Positions 16,500 to 24,942 of a DNA stretch of 37,869 nucleotides are shown piece after piece; positions within the stretch are counted from its first letter, which is position 1, and every line of letters starts with the position of its first letter. Position numbers and translations under genes: made by a program. The notes beneath the pieces are model-generated. The model was not told where the DNA came from, made no database searches, and saw only the letters and a program-made list of their open reading frames with translations. Origin of the DNA: CAZIFG01 sp964539135 (lineage in GTDB: Bacteria > Margulisbacteria > Marinamargulisbacteria > GCA-2716485 > CAZIFG01); contig CAZIFG010000017.1 of NCBI GenBank assembly GCA_964539135.1, positions 1 to 37,869 of the forward strand. The letters run 5' to 3'.

Positions 16500-18815
16500 A
16501 TGGCCATAAAAACTTCCGTACTCGGATATCCCAGAATCGGCGAACAAAGAGAACTCAAAAAAGCAACAGAAGCCTATTGGAAAGGCGAAATTTCCATCGA
16601 AGATTTGCATCAAAAAGGACAAGAAATTAGAAAAGAAAATTGGAAAAAACTACAAAAACAAAACATAGACCAAATCCCCTGTAATGATTTCAGTTTTTAT
16701 GATCAAACCTTAGACATGAGCTGCCTTTTAGGCAATATCCCCAAACGATTTAACTTCAACGGAAACACCGTAGATTTAGACACGCTATTCCGCGTAGCAA
16801 GAGGCGTTATAGAACAAAACAATTCCGGAGGAACGCCACAAGTTTTAGCAAGTGACATGACAAAATGGTTCAATACAAACTACCATTACATCGTACCCGA
16901 ATTTGAATCCGCGACACGTTTCAAACTCTCCAGTAAAAAAGTATTTGAAGAATTCCAAGAAGCGCAAGCACTAGGCATCAACGCTGTGCCTGTTTTAATA
17001 GGTCCCATGACCTATTTAACGTTAGGAAAAGTACACGATACTCAAAACCCAACATTCAACCGATTTACCTTATTAAACCAACTCTTACCGGTTTACCAAG
17101 AAATCATCACCCAACTGGAAGCCTTGGGCGCAACCACGATTCAAATAGACGAGCCCATCTTCTCTTTAGATTTGTCCGAAGAACAAAAAGCCGGTTTGAA
17201 ACAAACATATGAAACACTTCAATTCAAAAATGCACAGCTAAAATTAACCACCTATTTCGACACGATTGGAAATAACATAAAACTATTTTTATCGATACCT
17301 GCAGATATTTTTCATATAGATACTGTTTATGGTTCAGAAGATCTTGACGCAATCCTTCAAGATTTCCCAGAAAACAAAACTCTATCTTTAGGGATTGTAA
17401 ACGGTAGAAATATTTGGAAAAACGATTATGAAGCCTCTCTAGTACAGATTCAAAAAGCTTTACAAAAAATAGGGACAGAAAGACTTATCATTTCCAGCTC
17501 TTGCTCTCTCACGCATTCACCCATTACATTAAAAAATGAATCTGCACTCGATGCAGACATTCAAAATTGGATGGCGTTTGCCGATGAAAAAGTAACGGAA
17601 ATCAAAGAACTGGCAGAAATTGCAAATGGAACAGCTCCAGCATCTCTTTTAGCCGCCAATAAAGCGGCCATTGCCTCCAGACGCAACAGTTCTAAAATTC
17701 ATAAAGCCGCCGTGAAAGATCGTGTCGCACAAATTAAAGCAAAAGATTTCGACAGACAGTCTCCATTTTCCGTGCGACAAGGCCTTCAAAAAGAAAAATT
17801 GAAACTGCCCTTATTCCCAACAACAAGTATTGGATCTTTCCCACAAACCAAAGAAGTCCGTGAAAAACGAGCGGCTTATAAAGCGGGTAAAATCAACGAA
17901 GCCGAGTACAATGCCTTCTTAGAAGCCGAAACCCTAAAATGCATTCAACTTCAAGAAGAACTGGACATCGACATGTTGGTTCACGGCGAATTTGAAAGAA
18001 ACGACATGGTTGAGTATTTTGGCGAAAATTTAGAAGGGTTTGTCTTCAGCAAAAATGGATGGGTTCAAAGTTACGGATCTCGTTATGTAAAACCCCCCAT
18101 TATTTTTGGCGATGTATCCAGAACACAACCCATGACTGTAAAATGGTCTAAATTTGCCCAAGATCACACCACACGTCCCATGAAAGGGATGTTAACAGGC
18201 CCTATTACGATTCTACAATGGAGTTTTGTACGTGACGACCAACCCCGAAAAGACACCACATTCCAAATCGCATTGGCCATCCGCGATGAGGTAGTAGATT
18301 TAGAAGCCGCAGGCATTGCGGCCATTCAAATCGATGAGCCTGCTATCCGAGAGGGATTGCCATTACGTCGAAATGAGTGGAATGAGTATCTTGACTGGGC
18401 AGTTAAAGCATTCCGATTAAGTGCCGCCGGTGTAAAAGATGACACCCAAATCCATACACATATGTGTTACTCCGAATTTAATGACATCATTCAAGCCATT
18501 GCCGACTTAGATGCGGATGTTATTTCAATTGAAACCTCAAGATCTAAAATGGAACTACTAGAAGCGTTTGTAACCTTCAAGTACCCAAGCGAAATCGGAC
18601 CGGGGGTATATGATATTCATTCACCTCAAATTCCAAGCGTATCTGAAATGGAAGATCTCTTGGAAAAAGCAAATAAAGTATTACCCACTGAAAATATTTG
18701 GTGTAATCCCGACTGTGGTCTCAAAACACGAGGCTATGCGGAAGTTACACCTGCGTTAAAAAACATGGTAGATGCCGCAAAAAGAATGCGCACCAAAGTT
18801 CAAATTCACGCGTAA
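16500..18815 (+). CDS. metE: Cobalamin-independent methionine synthase
   Basis: It transfers the methyl group of 5-methyl-THF-polyglutamate to homocysteine. The 771 residues cover both barrels. The N-terminal barrel opens with the conserved GYPRIGEQRELKKATEAYW. The C-terminal barrel starts near PLFPTTSIGSFPQT and holds the zinc ligands H654 and C656 (HMC), E678 (SIETSRS) and C739 (NPDCGLKTRGY), all shifted by 13 from the E. coli numbering. The ATG follows GAGGTG. It is single-gene, ending in a strong terminator. Having metE allows methionine synthesis without vitamin B12. Confidence 0.96.
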   Translation: MAIKTSVLGYPRIGEQRELKKATEAYWKGEISIEDLHQKGQEIRKENWKKLQKQNIDQIPCNDFSFYDQTLDMSCLLGNIPKRFNFNGNTVDLDTLFRVARGVIEQNNSGGTPQVLASDMTKWFNTNYHYIVPEFESATRFKLSSKKVFEEFQEAQALGINAVPVLIGPMTYLTLGKVHDTQNPTFNRFTLLNQLLPVYQEIITQLEALGATTIQIDEPIFSLDLSEEQKAGLKQTYETLQFKNAQLKLTTYFDTIGNNIKLFLSIPADIFHIDTVYGSEDLDAILQDFPENKTLSLGIVNGRNIWKNDYEASLVQIQKALQKIGTERLIISSSCSLTHSPITLKNESALDADIQNWMAFADEKVTEIKELAEIANGTAPASLLAANKAAIASRRNSSKIHKAAVKDRVAQIKAKDFDRQSPFSVRQGLQKEKLKLPLFPTTSIGSFPQTKEVREKRAAYKAGKINEAEYNAFLEAETLKCIQLQEELDIDMLVHGEFERNDMVEYFGENLEGFVFSKNGWVQSYGSRYVKPPIIFGDVSRTQPMTVKWSKFAQDHTTRPMKGMLTGPITILQWSFVRDDQPRKDTTFQIALAIRDEVVDLEAAGIAAIQIDEPAIREGLPLRRNEWNEYLDWAVKAFRLSAAGVKDDTQIHTHMCYSEFNDIIQAIADLDADVISIETSRSKMELLEAFVTFKYPSEIGPGVYDIHSPQIPSVSEMEDLLEKANKVLPTENIWCNPDCGLKTRGYAEVTPALKNMVDAAKRMRTKVQIHA

Positions 18816-18827
18816 AAAGCACCTTAT

Positions 18828-18870
18828 TAATAAGCCTGTGGCGTAAAACCCATGGGCTTATTATTTTTTT
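18828..18870 (+). terminator. Strong rho-independent terminator of metE
   Basis: TAATAAGCC pairs with GGCTTATTA, and the stem continues inward through two G-U pairs to about 14 base pairs, followed by a seven-T run. It ends at the stop of the convergent gene at 18869. Confidence 0.88.
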
Positions 18871-19870
18871 ATAAAATAGAACATCTAGCACAGGTCTTCT
18901 TGACAACAATATACCTCGCAGGGATATCTTCTTTTTGCCTCCCAGAATGAACCTCAGCGGCAGTCCAAATACCTGCCGACAGCATCGCTGCCTTCTCAAG
19001 CATTTTTTCGTTTGTGCCATACTGCATAACAAAGCTCTTATGCTTTAATTGAAGCAAGTCCTTAGGAAGATTAACATTATTAGACGTAGGCTCTAAGGGA
19101 GGTATCTCTAAAAAATGAGAAGGCGAGACATCTGAAGGATTTTTGGGTAAGGGTACATCTGGCCTAGTATAAAAAAGGCGATACGAACACCCCTTGTCTA
19201 AAAAGTGATAAAAATCACCATCCGTCGAGCCATCCACAAAAATCACGGCTTGAGTCTTATCAGCCAAATTATATTTTAAAAGACCTATAGGTGTTCTCCC
19301 AAAATTAAAAACAGTAATCCCCACACCATCTGTGCTGGGCTTATAGGAAATAATCCCATGAAAGCGGCTATGTATCTTTGCCATTGTATAAAAAGGATCA
19401 TACATCTGGCCAAAAGGCTGAACGCGAGAACCATTAAAAGAAGGTTCTGACAAAACGCTCAAAACAGCAACACCCAAGGTCCGTCTTAAATAAAGAGCCT
19501 CCCCCTCAAAATCAGGTCCATGAAGCAATTTATAAACATCAATTAAATTCACTCTAAGATCATTTAAGTTATAAGAACATCCTCCCTTAAGCCATGTTTG
19601 AATACTCTCAACGGCCAGTAAAGACACAGGCTTCACACTATCACTAGGAACATTCTTAACCGTTCCATCTGAACATAAAACGGCCGTTAAACCATTGGCA
19701 GAAGATAAAGGAACTGAAAAACAATTAAAAGACAAGCCGCTTCTTTGATGAGGAAAATAAACATAAGGGGAAGCAGGCCCATTCGTGTCACATTTAAAAA
19801 AAAAGGTAAAATCCCGTCCAAAATAAGCAGAAAGGGGTAATTTAATCGCCACACATTTATAGAAAATCAT
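18869..19870 (-). CDS. Hypothetical protein with C-terminal CaaX-like box
   Basis: An unrecognised 333-residue protein. No signal peptide or clear membrane helix is seen; the sequence is mixed alpha/beta with many aromatic residues and Cys scattered along it. The C-terminus is Lys-Lys-Thr-Cys-Ala-Arg-Cys-Ser-Ile-Leu-stop. The last four residues (C-S-I-L) fit the eukaryotic prenylation motif CaaX, and Leu at the end is the form preferred by geranylgeranyltransferase I. A second Cys and two Lys just upstream resemble Ras-type tails. The start follows AGGTG by 8 bases in a very AT-rich leader. Host prenylation is inference only. Confidence 0.7.
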   Translation of the reverse strand: MIFYKCVAIKLPLSAYFGRDFTFFFKCDTNGPASPYVYFPHQRSGLSFNCFSVPLSSANGLTAVLCSDGTVKNVPSDSVKPVSLLAVESIQTWLKGGCSYNLNDLRVNLIDVYKLLHGPDFEGEALYLRRTLGVAVLSVLSEPSFNGSRVQPFGQMYDPFYTMAKIHSRFHGIISYKPSTDGVGITVFNFGRTPIGLLKYNLADKTQAVIFVDGSTDGDFYHFLDKGCSYRLFYTRPDVPLPKNPSDVSPSHFLEIPPLEPTSNNVNLPKDLLQLKHKSFVMQYGTNEKMLEKAAMLSAGIWTAAEVHSGRQKEDIPARYIVVKKTCARCSIL

Positions 19871-19943
19871 AAAAAAACACCTAAAAAAATAATATCAAAT
19901 ATAATATAAAAGATAATATCAAAAAAATAAAATTAAAACAAGA

Positions 19944-20378
19944 TTAAAGTGGCTGATGAATAGAATAGGTCACAACACCCCATACCACCAAATCCTTATC
20001 TTTAACTTCAATAGGCGGGTAAAGAGAATTCTCTGAAATCAGAAAAAAGCCCCCATGATGTTTTTTAAAGCGCTTCACCATAAATTCTTGATCTATCATA
20101 GCAATCACAATTTTACCGTCATCTACAGGTAAAGACCGATCTACCACCAAAATATCACCAGAATGAATCCCAGCACCAATCATAGAATCCCCCGTAACAC
20201 GCACAAAATACGTGCTAGTAGGCCGTTTCACCATAAAGGTATTCAAGTCCAGTTTATGATCAAAAGAATCATCCGCAGGAGAAGGATGTCCCGCATGGAC
20301 CTTAGATAAAAACAAAGGCAATTCGTGAATGGGCCGATTTTCAGCCAACTCCGCATGATAAATATCACTAACTTTCAT
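19944..20378 (-). CDS. umuD: UmuD-like S24 self-cleaving protein
   Basis: This is the regulatory subunit of the SOS polymerase V family and becomes active after RecA-stimulated self-cleavage. The 144 residues align along their length with UmuD: cleavage site A29-G30 in VHAGHPSPADD, nucleophile S65 in GDSMI, and general base K102 in EFMVKRF, each offset by 5 from E. coli. It lacks a DNA-binding domain, so it is not LexA. No umuC is adjacent; the neighbours are an unknown gene and divergent ilvA. TATAGT lies 8 bases before the ATG. I see no E. coli-type SOS box. Confidence 0.9.
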   Translation of the reverse strand: MKVSDIYHAELAENRPIHELPLFLSKVHAGHPSPADDSFDHKLDLNTFMVKRPTSTYFVRVTGDSMIGAGIHSGDILVVDRSLPVDDGKIVIAMIDQEFMVKRFKKHHGGFFLISENSLYPPIEVKDKDLVVWGVVTYSIHQPL

Positions 20379-20445
20379 AATGCTCTACTATACCGCATGA
20401 GCAGAAAGCTTGCACGACTTAAATAAGCCCTCTAGAATAGGACAC

Positions 20446-21954
20446 ATGACAGCATCATTTATAAACGCCGTAGACACAAGTAAGGTCTACGACATCGCCA
20501 TTAAGACCCCCCTACAACCCATGACACGATTGTCAGAAAAAGTGGGCAATACCGTCTTATTAAAGCGAGAAGATTTACAACCCATTTTTTCCTTTAAATG
20601 CAGAGGTGCCTACCAAAAAATAGGCACACTCTCTAAAGCAGAAAAAGAAAAAGGGATCATCGCAGCCTCCGCCGGAAATCATGCGCAAGGGGTCGCCCTG
20701 TCCTGTAAAAAACTCAAATTAAAAGCCACCATTGTCATGCCCAAAACAACGCCTGCCATCAAAATAGACGCTGTCAGACGCCATGGGGCAAAAGTCGTCC
20801 TCCACGGCGACAGCTATGACGATGCCTACACCCATGCCAAAACCCTACAAGCCGAAAGTGACGCGTCTTTTATCCATCCCTATGATGATGAAGATGTTAT
20901 TATCGGGCAGGCCACTATAGCAAAAGAAATTTTAGAACAGCTCGATCAAAACCCCTACGCCATTTTCATTCCAGTAGGGGGTGGGGGACTCGCCGCAGGT
21001 GTTGCCCAATATATACGTATAAAATCGCCCAAAACCAAAATCATCGCCGTAGAATCTGAAGATTCCGCCTGTTTGCATGCGGCGCTTCAAGCTCAAAAAA
21101 GAGTCATTTTAAGCCAAGTCGGTATTTTTGCAGAAGGCGTTGCCGTTAAACAAATTGGCAAAATCCCCTATGCCTATTTAAAAGACACGCTTACACTCTC
21201 CATGACGGTCACAACAGACGAAATTTGCGCGGCCATCAAAGACACGTTTGATGACGTGAGATCTGTCGCCGAGCCTGCAGGCGCGATTGCCCTAGCAGGG
21301 CTCAAAAAGTACCTACAAACCCATGCTCTATCCGGAAAAACCCTCGTAGCCATTCACAGTGGCGCCAATACCAATTTTGACAGACTTAGACACATTGCAG
21401 AAAGAGCCGAAATAGGGGAGCAAAAAGAGGCCCTATTTGCGGTACAAATCAAAGAAAAACCCGGTAGTTTCAGAAAGTTTTGCCAAGACATTGGCAAAAA
21501 AGCCATCACTGAATTTAACTACCGCTACGCCGATCCTCAAAATGCCCATATTTTTCTCGGGGTAGAGCTTAAAACGCCTCAAGAAAGAGGCGACATTTTC
21601 ACCTCATTAGAAGCCAAAAAATACAGTATTCTAGACCTAACCAACAACGAATGTGCCAAATTGCATTTACGTCACATCGTAGGGGGGAAAAGTCCAGACA
21701 TCCAAAATGAGTGTCTTTTTAGAATTGAATTTCCTGAAAGACCTGGCGCCCTCATCCAGTTTTTAGATGAAATTGGATCTCAATGGAATATCAGCCTCTT
21801 TCATTATCGAAACCATGGGGCTGCTTATGGTCGTGTTTTGGTGGGCATTCAACTGTCGCCAAAAGCCAAAAAAGCCTTTATCGCCCACCTCAAAAACATC
21901 CAATATCCGTTTGTAGACGAAGGCGACAATAAAGCACTAAAATTGTTTATATAA
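20446..21954 (+). CDS. ilvA: Threonine ammonia-lyase, biosynthetic
   Basis: A PLP enzyme converting threonine to 2-oxobutanoate, the first step to isoleucine. From the ATG at 20446 it has 502 residues. The PLP lysine is in SFKCRGAY (K51), SAGNHAQGVA binds substrate, and PVGGGGLAAG (about 176-185) holds the cofactor phosphate. Two ACT-like regulatory domains follow (ALFAVQIKEKPGSF and FRIEFPERPGALIQF), the arrangement of the isoleucine-inhibited biosynthetic form. An in-frame TTG at 20410 is less likely. Divergent from umuD and apparently transcribed alone. Confidence 0.95.
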   Translation: MTASFINAVDTSKVYDIAIKTPLQPMTRLSEKVGNTVLLKREDLQPIFSFKCRGAYQKIGTLSKAEKEKGIIAASAGNHAQGVALSCKKLKLKATIVMPKTTPAIKIDAVRRHGAKVVLHGDSYDDAYTHAKTLQAESDASFIHPYDDEDVIIGQATIAKEILEQLDQNPYAIFIPVGGGGLAAGVAQYIRIKSPKTKIIAVESEDSACLHAALQAQKRVILSQVGIFAEGVAVKQIGKIPYAYLKDTLTLSMTVTTDEICAAIKDTFDDVRSVAEPAGAIALAGLKKYLQTHALSGKTLVAIHSGANTNFDRLRHIAERAEIGEQKEALFAVQIKEKPGSFRKFCQDIGKKAITEFNYRYADPQNAHIFLGVELKTPQERGDIFTSLEAKKYSILDLTNNECAKLHLRHIVGGKSPDIQNECLFRIEFPERPGALIQFLDEIGSQWNISLFHYRNHGAAYGRVLVGIQLSPKAKKAFIAHLKNIQYPFVDEGDNKALKLFI

Positions 21955-22025
21955 AAAATAAACGTGAAATTTTTATATACTTCCTAACGACTATATCTCC
22001 GTAAGTCAAAAAAAAGGAGTATCGT

Positions 22026-22883
22026 ATGTTAAGCTTTGCACAAACATCTCTATCAACACTATCCCGAAGAGCAGCCCCCTATCTTCGTCTAGCTACAGCA
22101 ACCCCACCCAAACTTCCATTAAGTCCACTGAGTGGAGTAGCATATTTCTCAACACAAGATCGAATTGAATTGGGGCTACCCAGAACAGGTCCTTTAACCT
22201 CTAGACAAGTTCAAAGCGCGTTTAATAAGCAAGCACTTAAAAAACATCCCGATGTCAGCACTAGCCCAACAGCACACACCGATTTTATTGCATTAACTCG
22301 AGCAAAAGAAAGCCTAGAACGAGAAATAAAAGGCGGTAGCATGTCTGGGGAAGGCATAGAAGATTGCACAGTAGAAAGCACGGGTGTAAAAGGCACCTTG
22401 CAAAGCATCCTTGAAGATTTATTTTTTGATTTCGCGGGAAACAAAAAAGAAGAAGTAAGACAATGGCTGATAAATTGCACGCTAGATCCTCATAATATCA
22501 TTAAAAATGCCCCTCTTCATAAAAAAGAAGAACTCTTAAGAGTACTCATGAAATACAACGACGCAGAAATCATCACATTATTCTTAAGCATAGACAAATC
22601 ATGCCTCAGAAACAGCCAAGTTACCTTAAACCACGCATTATTAGAGGGACAGTTAGAAGCCGCTAAAATTTTGATAAAAGAGGGCAGTCCAATCGATAAA
22701 GACTCCCTAACGGTACTTCGTAGATTCGGCTATTACAGAGAAGATAAAGTCTCAAAATTTTTAACCCTCAAAGTTTCGCGCCGTTCTTTAGAGTACTGTT
22801 TAGCCGAAATTGCGAAAGTATGTCCTATAGACGAGGCCCAAAAAGCAAGAATTATCAAAGATATTGCACCCAATAGACCCTAA
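22026..22883 (+). CDS. J-domain protein with mitochondrial-presequence-like N-terminus
   Basis: An unrecognised 285-residue protein in three parts. Residues 1-44 contain no acidic residue, four basic ones (R14, R15, R21, K29), many Ser/Thr/Ala and end in AYFST, which resembles a eukaryotic mitochondrial presequence with its cleavage context. Residues about 45-100 look like a J domain: LGLPRTG, a basic helix, then KKHPDVS with the invariant HPD, then a helix ending AKESLE. The remainder is helical, with one segment (ALLEGQLEAAKILIKEGSPI) like an ankyrin repeat. A strong AGGAG precedes the ATG. Its stop abuts that of ygjP. A host-mitochondrial Hsp70 co-chaperone effector is an inference. Confidence 0.75.
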   Translation: MLSFAQTSLSTLSRRAAPYLRLATATPPKLPLSPLSGVAYFSTQDRIELGLPRTGPLTSRQVQSAFNKQALKKHPDVSTSPTAHTDFIALTRAKESLEREIKGGSMSGEGIEDCTVESTGVKGTLQSILEDLFFDFAGNKKEEVRQWLINCTLDPHNIIKNAPLHKKEELLRVLMKYNDAEIITLFLSIDKSCLRNSQVTLNHALLEGQLEAAKILIKEGSPIDKDSLTVLRRFGYYREDKVSKFLTLKVSRRSLEYCLAEIAKVCPIDEAQKARIIKDIAPNRP

Positions 22884-23558
22884 TCACAAAAACAAATACA
22901 CATGATCTTTAAGCCATTTTTTAGCCTGTTTATACTCAGGATAAAAAATGGCCACCTGCTGCCAAAACGCTTCCGAGTGATTCATATGCACCAAATGAGA
23001 GAGTTCATGAATCACAACATAATCAATAATATCCAAAGGACATTGAATTAAATGCTTATTAAACAATAAATGGCCCTGAGACGAACAGCTACCCCAACGA
23101 GATTTCAAAAAGCGAAAAGAAACCGAATACGATTTCAGATTCATTTGTTGCTCAAAAAAAGCGACCCTATCCAAAATAATATCCTCACAACGATCTGAAA
23201 TCCATTTTTTGATAAACGCATGAGGGCGAGCTTTCGCAGGAAAAAACACCTTATTTTGATCAAATAAAAGCGGGACATCTTTGCGATCCGAATAACAAAT
23301 GGTATAGGGCTGGCCCAAATAATAAAAAAGGCCACCTTCTTCATAATTCAAAGCCGCTTTATGGGGTATAAGCCGCTTCCGTTTCTTTAACTGTTTCAAA
23401 ATCCACGCTTCTTTTTCATCTAAAAAAGCAGATAAAGTCCGTTTGGAATATTCTTTAGGCGCATAAACAATGACCTCAGAATCTGAATGAATCATCAGTC
23501 TAACCATGCGTCTGGATTTAGAGGGTTTATACGATACCAAATAGGGGCGATCAGCCAC
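22884..23558 (-). CDS. YgjP-type M48-like zinc metallopeptidase
   Basis: A DUF45/YgjP-family protein of 224 residues, probably cytoplasmic. The zinc-binding motif HELSHLVHMNHS, in which the HExxH is followed by a further His, lies near the C-terminus and is preceded by the family block RFLKSRWGSCSSQG and HLIQCP. The N-terminal half is the usual basic beta domain. The physiological substrate of this family is poorly defined. The start is a GTG overlapping the end of rpe, indicating coupling of rpe-ygjP. Confidence 0.88.
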   Translation of the reverse strand: MADRPYLVSYKPSKSRRMVRLMIHSDSEVIVYAPKEYSKRTLSAFLDEKEAWILKQLKKRKRLIPHKAALNYEEGGLFYYLGQPYTICYSDRKDVPLLFDQNKVFFPAKARPHAFIKKWISDRCEDIILDRVAFFEQQMNLKSYSVSFRFLKSRWGSCSSQGHLLFNKHLIQCPLDIIDYVVIHELSHLVHMNHSEAFWQQVAIFYPEYKQAKKWLKDHVYLFL

Positions 23559-24222
23559 CTAGTGTCATCCTCGCATCTTGAATAAACTGAGTATAATCCG
23601 ACGCCTTAAATAAGGCTGATCCAATCACAAAAGTATCCGCACCAGCAGCCGCAATCTCTGCCAAATTCCCCAAATGAATGCCACCATCCACCTGAAGGCG
23701 TATCTGCCGTCCTGTACGATCGATACGTTCTCTGAGTATTTTAATTTTATCAATAACAGAAGGAATAAAAGATTGCCCACCAAACCCAGGATTAACAGAC
23801 ATCAATAAAATCATGTCACACTGATCTAAAACGCAATCCAGTAAAGACAAAGGCGAGGCTGGATTCAAGACCACACCAGCCTTAACCCCCGCAGCATGAA
23901 TCAAAGATAAACTGCGATTCACATGCTTAGACGCCTCAGGATGAAAGGTAATATAATCTACGTTTCGAGCACAAAATTCTTGAATCAAGGCATCCACAGG
24001 CTCCACCATCAAATGCACATCAATAGGCGCTATAATGCCATCTTGAATCAAAGCATCGCAAACCAAAGGCCCAAAAGACAAATTGGGCACATAGTGATTA
24101 TCCATCACATCAAAATGAATCATATCGGCGCCCGCAGCCAAAACAGCCTTTACGTCTCGCCCTAAATGAGCAAAATTAGCCGATAAAATAGAAGGACAAA
24201 TCAAAGGTTTAAGAACACTCAT
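23551..24222 (-). CDS. rpe: Ribulose-phosphate 3-epimerase
   Basis: It interconverts ribulose 5-phosphate and xylulose 5-phosphate in the pentose phosphate pathway. The 223-residue TIM barrel has ICPSILSANFAHLG at the start, the metal-binding His and catalytic Asp in IHFDVMDNHYVPNLSFGP, the metal-binding His in DVHLMVE, MSVNPGFGGQ and the second Asp in QVDGGI. All active-site positions are present. It overlaps ygjP by 8 bases. The 201 bases upstream hold the 20-bp repeats and the promoter of the divergent gene. Confidence 0.96.
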   Translation of the reverse strand: MSVLKPLICPSILSANFAHLGRDVKAVLAAGADMIHFDVMDNHYVPNLSFGPLVCDALIQDGIIAPIDVHLMVEPVDALIQEFCARNVDYITFHPEASKHVNRSLSLIHAAGVKAGVVLNPASPLSLLDCVLDQCDMILLMSVNPGFGGQSFIPSVIDKIKILRERIDRTGRQIRLQVDGGIHLGNLAEIAAAGADTFVIGSALFKASDYTQFIQDARMTLGG

Positions 24223-24280
24223 AGCCTAAGTTTATCAAATGAAATCAGAAATGAAAACCAGCATAAAAATTACAGGTTAA

Positions 24281-24340
24281 AATAAAAGACATTATCGTTA
24301 AATAAAAGACATTATCGTTAAATAAAAGACATTATCGTTA
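24281..24340 (+). repeat. Three perfect 20-bp direct repeats (iteron-like)
   Basis: The unit aataaaagacattatcgtta occurs three times without gaps or mismatches, and a partial fourth follows. The array ends 16 bases before the -35 box of a strong promoter. The spacing of 20 bp is close to two helical turns, so bound proteins would sit on one face of the DNA. No spacers are present, so it is not a CRISPR array. Confidence 0.85.
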
Positions 24341-24356
24341 AATAAAAATAAAATAT

Positions 24357-24385
24357 TTGACAGATTAATAATAGAGATTTAATAT
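24357..24385 (+). promoter_or_regulatory. Strong promoter of the gene at 24424
   Basis: A consensus TTGACA and TAATAT are separated by exactly 17 bases, 38 bases before the ATG. It lies directly downstream of the 20-bp repeats, which could act as operator or activator sites. Confidence 0.75.
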
Positions 24386-24423
24386 GGTAGAGCAATTCAA
24401 TTTACAATAAAGGGGTATAATGA

Positions 24424-24900
24424 ATGAGTATGAAAAAGTATACGGTTTACGAGATAGAAAAGTTAACGGATGGAAAGTTGTCAAAGTACAAATTGACAAA
24501 GGCCATTAAAAACGAAGAACTAGAAGCTGAATTTGCAGCCACTGGAAAAAGAGGCCGTGGAACACCTAATTACTATGTGTATGAAGATGAATTAGAGAAA
24601 TATCTTGAAAAACTTGAAAAAGAAAGAAAGAAAAAAATAAAGGTCCCTGGACAAGAAGACGCGCTAAAAACAATAAAACCTGGGGATATGGATGTTAAAC
24701 AACTTCAAGATCGCTTAAAAATGTTAGAAGTACAACAGTCCAGAATTATTCCTTATATTGAAGAATTAGAAAAAGCAAAAGTGAATGAAGGCATTAAATC
24801 CAATGAAAGACGCGAACTATTATTGGAACTGTCCAACATTCCACCCTTTGCCACGAAGAAAAAACAAGAATTAATTCGAAAATTAAATCAAATCGCATAA
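24424..24900 (+). CDS. Hypothetical protein, putative DNA-binding with coiled coil
   Basis: An unrecognised 158-residue, highly charged protein. Residues 4-65 (YTVYEIEKLTDGKLSKYKL, then NYYVYEDELEKYLEKLEKE) have the look of a winged-helix or MerR/excisionase-like DNA-binding module with a short helix, a wing-like RGRGTPNYYV strand and a C-terminal helix. Residues 80-130 are probably a coiled coil. The tail NIPPFATKKKQELIRKL may be another small helical unit. AGGGG lies 8 bases before the ATG; the ATG two codons later is also possible. Its promoter adjoins three 20-bp repeats, which suggests self-regulation. The function is unknown. Confidence 0.7.
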   Translation: MSMKKYTVYEIEKLTDGKLSKYKLTKAIKNEELEAEFAATGKRGRGTPNYYVYEDELEKYLEKLEKERKKKIKVPGQEDALKTIKPGDMDVKQLQDRLKMLEVQQSRIIPYIEELEKAKVNEGIKSNERRELLLELSNIPPFATKKKQELIRKLNQIA

Positions 24901-24912
24901 GTAAAGCAAGCC

Positions 24913-24937
24913 GGGAGGCCTAAAAAACCTCCCCCTT
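24913..24937 (+). terminator. Weak hairpin terminator after the 24424 gene
   Basis: GGGAGG and CCTCCC can pair across a nine-base loop, followed by only three T. It may only partly end transcription before comF, whose ATG is 9 bases after the stem. Confidence 0.4.
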
Positions 24938-24942
24938 TATAT

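Noticed and set aside
24281..24340. Direct repeats considered as a CRISPR array
   Set aside because: The units are contiguous without spacers, only 20 bp long, and no cas genes are nearby.
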